Of a stretch of DNA of 35,124 nt, positions 1 to 8,396 are shown piece after piece. Made by a program: the position numbers and the translations under genes. The stretch is from contig NW_014578618.1 in NCBI RefSeq assembly GCF_000485595.1, positions 29,734-64,857 on the forward strand. Direction: 5' to 3'. The notes under the pieces are model-generated. The model saw nothing but the letters and a program-made list of their open reading frames with translations. It was not told where the DNA came from and did no database searches. The stretch comes from Priapulus caudatus. Its lineage: Eukaryota; Priapulida; Priapulimorpha; Priapulimorphida; Priapulidae. The stretch's first letter is position 1. The number at the start of each line of letters is the position of its first letter.

Positions 1-76
<76 letters not shown>

Positions 77-90
77 GTGTGTGTGTGTGA
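1..90. repeat. (TAGA)n microsatellite with short (GT)n tail
   Basis: Uninterrupted TAGA tetranucleotide repeat from the window edge to about 76, followed by a short GT run and then purine-rich sequence. The array probably continues outside the window. Confidence 0.97.
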
Positions 91-244
91 GAGGGGGCGG
101 GAATCTAAAGAGAGAGGAAATGTTGAGGACAGTGAGAGCGAGAGAGTAGTGACAGAGGGTGATGATGCGTGGAGAGCGAGGTAGAATGATGGGTGAATGC
201 TCTGTAACGTGCACTGTTACACACTGGCGCTAGGATCATGTCTG

Positions 245-790
245 CTTGTGGACTGGTTCCTATCGCTCGCCTACATTACCAGCGCTGAAGTCAAACGATT
301 AAAAGGACTCGTATCGGACTACATCGATGATGGACTGGCATATGAAATTATTCGACGAACACCGACAGACGTTGAACGAGTCCAATTCGTGCGATTTTCT
401 CGACCACCTGCTAATCCAGCAACAGAAGGGCAAGCTGATGGTGTCCGACGCAGATATCTGCTGTGTTTTGGATCATGACTTACAGAGCGCCGGAGTTGAC
501 ACTGTCACTGCCAACACCAACTGGGGCATTCAGCTGCTCGTGCAGAATCCAGACGTCTAGAAGCGGCAGGGCGCCGACCACGAAGAATTGCCGCAACATG
601 CCCTACTTGGAGGCTACGCTTTGGGAGATTCAGCGTGTAGGAATGATTCTCCCAATGCCTGGTATACGCGGTGCATTGTTTGATACCACCTTAGGAGGCT
701 TTGACGTACCAAAGGATACTATTCATCTGATCAACCAGGCCAAGATGGCTATGAATCTCATTAATTTACCACAGCCGCAGAAGTTTAAAA
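245..790 (+). pseudogene. Cytochrome P450 (clan-2 like) pseudogene, middle part, heme loop deleted
   Basis: Reading across frames gives a P450 fragment in family order. An F-G-region-like stretch (SAEVKRLKGLVSDYID) is followed, after a one-base frame change near 325-335, by FDEHRQTL and DFLDHLL, then by an I helix with the oxygen-binding AGVDT motif. A K helix (ATLWEIQR, the ExxR motif) comes next, then GGFDVPKDT and PQPQKF. An in-frame TAG at about 558 stands where relatives usually have Gln (PDV-Q-KR), and another frame change with missing sequence lies between 560 and 597. After PQPQKF (about 787) the sequence jumps into what is 3' flank in the right-hand copy, so the Cys-ligand loop is absent. 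Such enzymes are ER-membrane monooxygenases; this copy cannot encode one. The family call is secure and the subfamily is not determined. Confidence 0.85.
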
Positions 791-1300
791 CAAGTTATGT
801 TTTAAAATGGGAAATTAGTTTTCAATCCCATAGCGGTACATGTCTATTTGTGTTCTTTTATTGGCGTTTGGAACAAAAAAAAAAAAACTATGCGATAGTT
901 GTATATATTACATGTGAATTTTCTAAGCAATTATTTCGATTAGTAAAACAATATCACAACTAATATAATTAATGGTAAAAACGTGTGTTATTAATTAAAC
1001 ATTTGCCACAGTCTGGAGGCAGAAAAATCACAACACTACTTTAAAAGTTGGTAGAAAATAATTAATTAAATTTTGTGTGTCGGTCATCAGAATATATCAT
1101 CTCCACGTATGGCGGTACAAAGTATGGTGTACATCTCTGTATCCCTAAATACCCCCTTCAACAGCAGATGCCGTTACGTGCAGTCAACACTCAAAACTTT
1201 GTCGCTCAATCAAACTTCATATCACTTTGTTTCACCGGCTTAATCTTATTGCCTATGTTGATATTTAGCTCGTGAAGGTTTATATTTTTATTCAACAAAT
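791..1300 (+). repeat. 3' flank of left P450 copy, arm of a large inverted repeat
   Basis: This stretch matches the reverse complement of about 2680-3150 with scattered substitutions and indels. Shared landmarks are the TTTTATTGGCGTTTGGAACA segment, an A-rich run followed by a tATGCGATA block, and the CAGATGCCGTTACGTGCAGT segment. It appears to be non-coding 3' flank of the duplicated P450 gene. Short frames inside it show no family features. Confidence 0.8.
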
Positions 1301-1899
1301 GTAGGATGGCATTTTAACCATGGTATCGGTGTCCGTGTCGCACGTAATGATGAAGATGAGATGTATCTATGATTATATGAACATATTCAAGAACGCACAC
1401 AGGTATTCATAGCCACTATAGCTAACTATATTCCCATCTCGTATGTCACCTGAATGTATAGAAGAACGCTTATAATAATCGCCCCATTAGCTGATAAATT
1501 TGCACGTATCAGTCAACATATTTGTATAGTCGGCCTCGCCAGTCCGCCAGCACACTCGCAAGTCCGTAGCTGCACTGACAGTGCCTAGTAACACAGTACT
1601 AACAGTACACAGTACACAGTACACAGTACTGTACTACTAGTACTACACAGTACACAGTAACTAGTGCCTAGAGGAATCATCCCGTCTATATTTCCGTGCC
1701 GCGCGTCCTTGACGAGTATTTAATACAGCCCGGGGCAAAGGTAGCACTGTGTATAGACACTCCGCGCACTATTTGTTTGTGTTATTTGCACGTATGACTC
1801 GATATGTCCCAATATAGTAGATGAATATAGTATGGCGCAAAAGTAGCCCTGAATATAGACAGTCTGCTCACCTAGGAGAGTGTTCACAAGGCTCTAACG
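1301..1899. other. Non-coding interval upstream of a P450 first exon, with AGTACAC repeats
   Basis: No coding signal seen. About 1590-1665 is a degenerate array of AGTACAC and its near complement around ACTGTACTACTAGTACT, which could fold back on itself. The part just before 1900 would be the 5' flank of the interrupted P450 exon; I see no convincing TATA box close to the ATG. Confidence 0.5.
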
Positions 1900-2007
1900 A
1901 TGGCTGTTGTAAGTGTAGCAACGTGGCTCGCGCCTATGAACCTGGCTATCGTGGCTCTAACCCTGTTTGTTGGCTACTTGCTACTGAGACCAACCCGCTG
2001 GCGGGGT

Positions 2008-2251
2008 GCGAAATTTTTTTCCCCAATTGAGTTCCGGACCACAGCCAATCAGCGCACTCCATTCACTCGATTTCCTCGAAGCAACAATGTAAAATGAATA
2101 CCACCTATCCCTAACCCTAACCCTAACCCTAACCCTAACACGTACCCGAAACCCTAACACCAACTATAATCCAACCATATATATACGAACTATATATTAC
2201 AAAACACTATCTATGGTGGGTTCGGAACTCAAGTGGGGGAAAAAATTTCGC
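2008..2251. mobile_element. Non-autonomous DNA transposon (MITE), Mutator-like by target-site length
   Basis: Terminal inverted repeats of about 30 bp, starting GCGAAATTTTTTTCCCC on the left and matching the reverse complement of the right end with few mismatches. The flanks carry a perfect 9-bp direct duplication, TGGCGGGGT (1999-2007 and 2252-2260). There is no coding capacity. The interior carries five tandem CCCTAA telomere-type units near 2108-2140. A 9-bp duplication is typical of Mutator-like elements; the superfamily is inferred from that alone. Confidence 0.88.
2106..2160. repeat. Interstitial (CCCTAA)n inside the MITE
   Basis: About five perfect CCCTAA units followed by a diverged stretch that ends in one more ACCCTAAC. 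They lie within the inverted-repeat-bounded insertion, so they are part of the element and not a chromosome end. Confidence 0.9.
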
Positions 2252-2310
2252 TGGCGGGGTAACCCACCGCCCGGCCCCAGCGGGTGGCCCGTCGTCGGCA
2301 GCATGTTTTT

Positions 2311-2654
2311 TTGTTTACGCTGTGTAACAGTGGAAAGTGTATATTCATTAAACACTTTGATTATAGAAAGCGCCAGTTTCCCCTTTTTATTCCTTTGTTT
2401 AATATTTAAACAAACTGATGGTCTGTCTGTTCTAGTCTTGGTCGAATCGTTTCATCACTATTAAACCTACGTAAGGTATCCTAACCTGCATATTGTTCGC
2501 CCTCTCTTCACGCAATCCATCGTTATACTGGTCTATTAATTAATCTAATAAAACAATGTATCATTTAATTAATTAGTACGATTCATGTCAGCTAAAAAAC
2601 CCCGGGCCCTACGTACGGTACGACACTGATAACGATAACATGGCTAAAATGCTA
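2311..2654. other. Non-coding interval between P450 fragments
   Basis: AT-rich sequence with TTAATTAATT blocks near 2536-2575. The end of the P450 exon passes into sequence with no recognisable domain, and the start of the minus-oriented inverted-repeat arm follows. No gene seen. Confidence 0.5.
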
Positions 2655-3255
2655 TTTTGTTGAACAGAAATATAAGCCTGTATGAGATAAATATCAACAT
2701 AGGCATTAAGGAAAAGTCGGTGAATCAAAGCCATATGAAGTTTGATTGAGCGACAAAGCTTTGAATGTCGACTGCACGTAACGGCATCTGCTGTTGACGG
2801 AAGGTATTTAAGATACAGAGATGTACCAGATCTATACTTTGTACCGCCACATGTAGAGAAGGTATATTGTGATGGTCACCGCGCAAAAGTAGTGGTGTGA
2901 TTTTTATACCTCTATATTATGGCAAATGTTTAATTGATAACACACGTTTTAACTATTAATTATATTAGTTGCGATATTGCTTTACCAATCTAAAAAAAAA
3001 TTCGTAGAAAATTCACATGTAATATACACAATTATCGCATACTTTTTAGTTTGTTCCAAACGCCAATAAAAGAATACAAATAGATTTGTACCGTTTTGGA
3101 AAATCAACTAGTGTTTATTGCAAAATAATTCCCCATTTTAAAACATAACCTCTACATGATAACATGGAGAATGTGTTTGCTGTATGCTAAGGAGACAGGG
3201 TCGTTTGACTCTGTTAACCAACACCGATATACGTTACTCTGTTTTCAATGCCGAG
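2655..3255 (-). repeat. 3' flank of right P450 copy, second arm of inverted repeat
   Basis: Lies just downstream (minus strand) of the terminal P450 exon. From about 2680 to 3150 it is the inverted, diverged counterpart of 791-1290. The part between about 3150 and 3259 has no counterpart on the left because of the deletion there. A minus-strand AATAAA within CCAATAAAAG near 3065 could serve as a poly(A) signal. Confidence 0.78.
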
Positions 3256-3259
3256 GCGT

Positions 3260-3621
3260 TTATCGAGGGATAGCTCTGATCTTATAAGAAACTGGATACT
3301 GCACAAGACCGTCGGTTCTGCCGACAGGAAAAGCTATGACGCCCTCTGGCAGCTGGAATGTGAAACGCTGCAACAGGTTCGCCATGACAGTAAACAACTG
3401 GTCGCGAGCGAGTTGCATGCCGGGACATATTCGGAAGCCGTTGCCAAACAGCATCATCTTTTTATCCGGTGCCACGACGACTCCGTTCTCTTCCAGATAC
3501 CTAGTCGGGTCAAACTTCTGCGGCTGTGGGAAATTGATGGGACTCATAGCCATCTTGGCGTGGTTGATCAGTAAAATGGTATCCTCAGGTATATCAAAGC
3601 CTCCTAAGGTGGTATCAGACA
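3260..3621 (-). CDS. Cytochrome P450 terminal exon with heme-binding loop (partial gene)
   Basis: The minus-strand reading runs from DTTLGGFDIPEDT through PQPQKFDPTRYLEENG to the heme loop FGNGFRICPGM, which fits FxxGxRxCxG with the Cys thiolate ligand present. It continues through the L helix (QLARDQLFTVMANLLQRF) to a natural C-terminus ending RAIPR and TAA at 3262-3260. PERF-like and heme motifs are spaced as in clan-2 microsomal P450s. Homology to the left copy stops at GTGCATTGT (about 3621), where a CACG microsatellite begins, and no K-helix exon is seen upstream on this strand to 5200. It may be the last exon of a broken copy, or of a gene whose other exons are elsewhere. This exon itself shows no lesion. 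Confidence 0.8.
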
Positions 3622-3668
3622 ATGCACACGCACGCACTCACGCACGCGCGCACGCACACAAACACGCG
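3622..3668. repeat. CACG/CACA microsatellite abutting the P450 exon
   Basis: Degenerate CACGCACG and CACACA repeat that starts exactly where homology between the two P450 copies stops, so it marks the breakpoint of the right copy. Confidence 0.85.
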
Positions 3669-5200
3669 TACATATAACATAATGATGGCACACATACACG
3701 CACATAAAACACAAACACTCCTCGCCCACACACCGTGGCTTATATCCGAAGCCGTATACAAATTGGTGCAGAGCTTTTACATGGAGGCCCTAAATACGTT
3801 TCTTATTCTGGTAAGATGTAAGCAAACTAGCACGAACCGACAACACAATATAATACCCACCCGCATGCAACAGGTGTCGACACCGGCAAGCGCAATACAA
3901 CACAACCTACCTTCATGTATTCTTCTGATGTGTATGTATCCTACATCCCTCCTAGCAACAAAGCAGCTAAAGTTGGCTTCTTTCGCCGAAAATCACGTCT
4001 TTTGCACACTTATGGGTTACGCCTATCATGCAATCCACTGTTGAGCTAAGACACACTCTAGTAAACACAGTCATTCACTGCCGCCACTCGCTCGTACAAG
4101 TCATCAATCCATGCCAAGCTTCCCGCATTGGGTAATAACCATAGGCTATTATATGAGTGAGACAATGTCCCAGCGGGAACTCCCGACTGGCGTGTGTCTT
4201 TATCAATACAAATATGATAGCGTTGCTTCACTATAACAAGGATAGTTAATTCACGCTGTGTGTTTTTTTACACGGCTATAAACCAGTCAATCTCCACTAG
4301 GTGGTTATCCCGATGGCTTACGCACACACACGCACGCATACGCGTGCGTAATGTTCATTGAGGAAAATCCGATGCCAACTCGAGCTGCTGCTGCTACTGC
4401 TGCTGCCGCTGCTGCCGCTGTTGCGCGTGCACGCTGCTTGCTGCCTGATACCCGCTTTATTGAATGACTGCCGTTCGGGTTCCGCCAACCGCATTTGTGA
4501 TGCGATTGGTGTCGCGGTCTATCGATTTTCACGAGCTAATATTACATAATGTCATTCTTAAGGGTACCGCTAAGTCGGCGTGAGTGGTATTGGCAGATTA
4601 TTGGCAACTGTTCGTATACTATAGGCCCTATAGTGGTCGTATAGGGCCGGCCATGTATACTGTTGTTTCGTTGTCTCTCATGTTTGCACTGCATTATCGG
4701 GAAAGGTAATCAGCTTTACATTTGGCCTCAATACGGCCGTTAGGACCACGTACCGGATCGGGAAATTTGAATATGCATTCATCCTCATGTGGATTGTAAT
4801 GAGCATTAGTAGATGAACACTAAAAGGTGCATCTATATGGACCATTGTTTTGATAGGTGATACTATAGTACACATCAGAGCGTAGCTTTACAATTTGGGG
4901 AGCAATCAATGTAGCGGTACAATAGGTTATTCAGTGTTCTATGGAGTGACTAGGAACTAGAAGCTCCTATGTTACTTGTATAGTGCTTCCCTAGCGACAA
5001 GCATGTCTAGCTGAATTATTGTACAGTTGGTCTGATATCTCCATTTTTAGTTCGCGCAGAAGTAGGAGTAGCATAGATGGAGCAGCTATTTCTACAGATG
5101 GTACAGGTCAAAAGATTCTCACAAATTAACGAGAAAGATCAAGCGCATAGAACTATATAATAAAACAATGGAAGCCGTTTTCTGATTTTAAACAAAGCAA
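3669..5200. other. Intergenic sequence without a recognisable gene
   Basis: Open frames here show no family features. Repeats include CA-rich tracts (3690-3730, 4318-4350) and an imperfect CTG array at about 4385-4422 that creates poly-Leu or poly-Ala frames without a proper ATG. A short dyad GGCCCTATAG...TATAGGGCC lies near 4623-4648. Confidence 0.6.
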
Positions 5201-5324
5201 CAATGAGTGCTTGGTTTCATCAAACTTTCGATTATTAATTAGAATTGTAATACTTTGTTACACTTTAGATTATTTCGCGCGTTTATTCTCCCATTCTCAC
5301 AATTCTTCCATACCTGAATGTAAT

Positions 5325-5403
5325 ATGAAAGAACACATATGCTCTCGCTGTACAATCAACTATCCGCTGGGCACTATAGTTGTTTGTTCTTCATGCGTTC
5401 CCG
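5325..5403 (+). CDS. B-box-like gene, exon 1 (start uncertain)
   Basis: Encodes CSRC and CSSC, the first two cysteine pairs, and ends at VPG with a donor GTGAGT at 5404. The ATG at 5325 precedes KEHICSRC. Alternatively the exon starts at an acceptor upstream. Confidence 0.55.
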
Positions 5404-6148
5404 GTGAGTGACCTGCCAATATTATTATTCTAAGTTAAAGTAGAGTTGCCACTAATCGCTATGCCATTTTGAAAAAATAAAATGGCATTTGTCGCAATTA
5501 TCGATCTAGTGATTATTCAAATACAGTCGTTCTGAATTATAGTAAGAACATATTGTCCTGAGATTGCGTTTCGTCATTTCTTGGTAAAACGCATTAGTCG
5601 TTTATATCACGCGCAAATAATTTTGGTTTTAGGCTTAGAACTATACCTTTGTGAGTTATGCCACAACATCGTGCACCCATCCTGTACCAGAAAACCACGC
5701 CGACATAAGATCACTAGCATATGTGAGTGGTGTAACAATCCGAACGCCACCGTCGCTTGCCCTCTGTGCGTGGTAGAAGGCCAAGGTAAACAATGTAAAT
5801 GTCAAGAATCTATGTTCACAGACATAGTTGACGTTTATTAACTACCCAGCTGCTTTATCATTGATAACGCGCAAAATAGCTTTGCGATGTTCAATCTGTT
5901 TGTGTGTTAAACGTAAATCATATATATACATGCAATAATAATGTTGCATAACAGTACTTCGGTTGCTAATAGCTTTACCGTTACTCGATTTTATCACGTA
6001 AATACATTATTGAAGCCCTAAAAATAAAACTGCGCTCGATGGGTTTTTAGATCGATCTCAGTGGGCTCGATTTTGCGGGAAATGCAGTGACGATCTTCAC
6101 ATCGACCACAAAGAGATCCATAAAGATCATATTAAGCCTCTCGATTAA
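5325..6148 (+). CDS. Three-exon gene with two B-box-like zinc-binding modules
   Basis: Exons inferred at about 5325-5403, 5633-5785 and 6051-6148, joined by GT-AG introns that are both phase 1. The first module spans exons 1-2: CSRC, 11 residues, CSSC, 8 residues, CELC, then His residues in HNIVH and RRHK. The second spans exons 2-3: CEWC, 8 residues, CPLC, 13 residues, CGKC, then His residues in DLHIDHKEIHKDH. Pairs of CxxC followed by a His cluster resemble B-box domains of TRIM-type proteins, which bind two zinc ions and mediate protein contacts. The spacers before the third CxxC pair are longer than usual (about 4 is common). The stop is TAA at 6146-6148. The ATG at 5325 is the first in frame, but the frame stays open upstream to at least 5211, so an upstream exon is possible. 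No RING, coiled coil or C-terminal TRIM domain was found nearby. Confidence 0.6.
5633..5785 (+). CDS. B-box-like gene, exon 2
   Basis: Acceptor TTTTGGTTTTAG at 5621-5632 and donor AAG|GTAAAC at 5786; 153 nt, phase 1 to phase 1. It contains the end of module one (CELCHNIVH) and the start of module two (CEWC, CPLC). Confidence 0.65.
6051..6148 (+). CDS. B-box-like gene, exon 3 (terminal)
   Basis: Acceptor GGGTTTTTAG at 6041-6050. With the phase-1 base from exon 2 it reads CGKC followed by four spaced His residues and ends at TAA. It completes the second zinc module at the matching position of the first, which is the main reason for accepting it. Confidence 0.6.
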
Positions 6149-7380
6149 CTCAGTGGCGCCATCCTGAGGACACATCGGAGTGCAAACGAACCTTTCGTGC
6201 GTGGCCGGCAGTGTAGCCAGAGCACGTAGATCATATATTATATACGTTATTATATATATATATTCTATACGTTATATATACGTCATATATTATATACGTT
6301 ATTATATGATATACGTGCTCTTGTGTATGTAGATGGACAAGATTCTGTTGAAGGGAGTATTAGCGCATAGGGCGCTGGCAGTAGAATGAGGAAACATCAG
6401 GCAGGCGTGGTCGAATTCGTATTGAAGTTCAGTTAATTTTTATTAGAGCAGTGATTTCCAAATTAAGGGGGGAGCTTTGGGGAACGTCCATAAATTCCAA
6501 AAGGCGTAAAGCCATATAAGTACAAGACGTAATTTTAATGCATGACTGCTATAAAATTCAACGCTTAGAAGTCGAAAATACAATTTTGCTTCATGTTGAA
6601 GCTTTTTTGAACAAAAGAAAAACGGAACAAAATCAGATCAAGACAAAATCATATAAAACAATATTAATTTTAAATAAAATGTGAGACATTGTGGGTTAAA
6701 TATTGCTCAGGAAGTGCTGCACAAAGTTGCATAGTGCTGCAGTTTTATGAGTGCACGATATAATTCTCAGTTCAGTTATGTTTTGTTTTATGATATTCAT
6801 TAATATGATTGCTCATACTATATATAGATGATTTTTGTATATTTTGTATATAATATATATATATATTGTATATATTGTATCATGTAATACATAAATGATG
6901 CTAAAGTATGCCCATATAATGTTATGATGTGAAAACATATTTATATATATATTCAGCCGATACATGTAATATACAACATAATATATCTATATATCTATCT
7001 ATGTATATAAAAAAATATGTAAAGGTGACCTGATTTCATGTTATTTATTTGTTACGGGAGATACAGTGCAGGGAATAAAATCGTCGTGCTATTTTGTCCT
7101 GAGTGACTGCACTGATCGAGTAGTCGCTTTTCAAGATTTCTCTCATTACTGCGCGTTGCATTGCCACGTACATTGCCATACCATGGCATTGGCAGTACAT
7201 TTAGAAAAACATCGGTTACCTGTCAAATACTGATTTATTTTCAAAAGCTAGTGCGTAGTCAGTACAAAGTGCGCCAAAGATGCGTGCACTTAGCAAGAGT
7301 TAGCAAATCGACAGTTCGAAGTTTGCGCGTACTCGTGTAATCTTTCGTACTTTGGCGTCACATCGTCACAAACAATTTTG
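6149..7380. other. AT-rich intergenic region
   Basis: No coding signal. About 6225-6320 is an AT-rich imperfect palindrome built from TATATAC/GTATATA blocks. AATAAA motifs at 6673-6678 and near 7074 could be poly(A) signals for the B-box-like gene. (TA)n and (ATCT)n tracts lie at about 6840-7010. Confidence 0.55.
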
Positions 7381-7389
7381 TAACGCGAG

Positions 7390-7544
7390 GATTTCATTGG
7401 ACGAACCAGACACGTCATGGCCATCCGGGAGGTGACGTAATGCTAGGGCGAAGTGCAAGTGCGAAGTCCGTCTCGTCATTCGTAGTATAAAAGCACCAGC
7501 CTAACGTCTCTGAGCATTACATCAGCATTGAAGCACGCGAAAAG
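7390..7544 (+). promoter_or_regulatory. Perilipin core promoter and non-coding first exon
   Basis: Ordered core signals are an ATTGG (inverted CCAAT) at 7396-7400, a CACGTCA half site near 7411, a CRE-like TGACGTAA at 7433-7440 and a TATA box TATAAAAG at 7486-7493. Transcription would start near 7515. The short leader contains no ATG and ends at a donor AAAG|GTGAGC (exon end 7544), so translation starts in exon 2. A CRE would fit cAMP control of a lipid-droplet protein, but that is inference. Confidence 0.72.
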
Positions 7545-8114
7545 GTGAGCAACTTATTCTAGCTAGTTAGAAGTTCTGTTTCTATTTTGCTATTTCATAT
7601 AATGGTAATGTTATTGCTAATGCCGGGCGTGTGTTGTCATTGAGTCGCTTGACGACAAGTAGTTTCTAGATCTATATTTAGAAAGTACACTACAGTGTGG
7701 CTTAGCTACGTCGATTGTCAGCTGTTCAAACCCGTTTCCACTTGGCCGCCCTCATTCAGTCATTGCAGTGTGGATACAGTGTGTGTGACAGCGCTGTAAA
7801 CTGCGTGTTTAGGTAGCTTCCATGAACAGTCATGTCACGTATATTAGTGTATAAACTAGTGATAATATCATAATGTATGCTTTTTATAGTGACAGTGTAT
7901 ATATATCTGCCCTGTGATCATGTATGTCCTGTAGTGTGTATATATGGCATGCCCTGTATGTCCTCCGTAAATGCCACTTATTTATGTGTATGAATGTGCA
8001 TTAAATTTACGTGACGACTAACATCGATTTAACTGTATCAAGATATGTTTTCTTTCGCATGAAGTCCTGAATATAATATTAATAATCTGTTAATGTAATA
8101 ACTTCTCATTGCAG

Positions 8115-8396
8115 CCGAGTCTATAGACTGTCACATGTACCGGAAGCATCTAATGGAAGCCGAAAACATGACTAAGGAAACTGATGGAAACCAACAGGTG
8201 GTGGAGGAGGTGCACTTCCTGCAACGCGTCGCCAACTACCCCGTCGTGAGTGCCACCATCGGCCAGGTGACGGAGCTGTACGGCCGCACAAAGGAGAACG
8301 TGCCGCTGATGAAGACGACCTTGGATGCGGCGGAGAAATCCGTCATGGCCGCCGCGACCACGGCGATGCCAATAGTCGGCAAGTTCCAAGACCAGA
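8115..8396 (+). CDS. Perilipin exon 2 (start codon at 8135)
   Basis: Acceptor TTCTCATTGCAG ends at 8114. The first ATG of the transcript is at 8135 and is followed by two more in-frame Met codons, so translation could also start at Met7 or Met12. It carries the PAT start (FLQRVANYPVVSATIGQV, then ELYGRTKE) and ends in phase 1 at a GTAAGT donor. Confidence 0.9.

Larger units (their letters stand above)
1900..2310 (+). pseudogene. Cytochrome P450 first exon interrupted by a MITE
   Basis: An ATG at 1900 opens a hydrophobic microsomal signal-anchor (about residues 9-29, rich in Leu, Val and Ala) followed by the basic turn RPTRWRG. The frame then enters a 244-bp insertion (2008-2251) and hits a stop. 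Beyond the insertion the same frame resumes with NPPPGPSGWPVVGS, the proline-rich hinge expected directly after the anchor of a microsomal P450. With the insertion and one copy of the 9-bp target duplication left out, the reading frame is continuous. After VVGS no recognisable P450 sequence follows, so the copy is also truncated. No further exons of this copy lie downstream on this strand. Confidence 0.85.

Noticed and set aside
2106-2150. CCCTAA repeats as a chromosome end
   Set aside because: Only about five units, located inside a transposon with inverted ends and a target duplication, with genes on both sides.
3622-4044. His/Thr-rich ORF
   Set aside because: Its first part is the CACG/CACA microsatellite and the rest shows no domain or splice support.
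4358-4549. Small secreted peptide with a poly-Leu signal sequence
   Set aside because: The frame lacks an ATG before the Leu run, and the Leu run is an imperfect CTG microsatellite.
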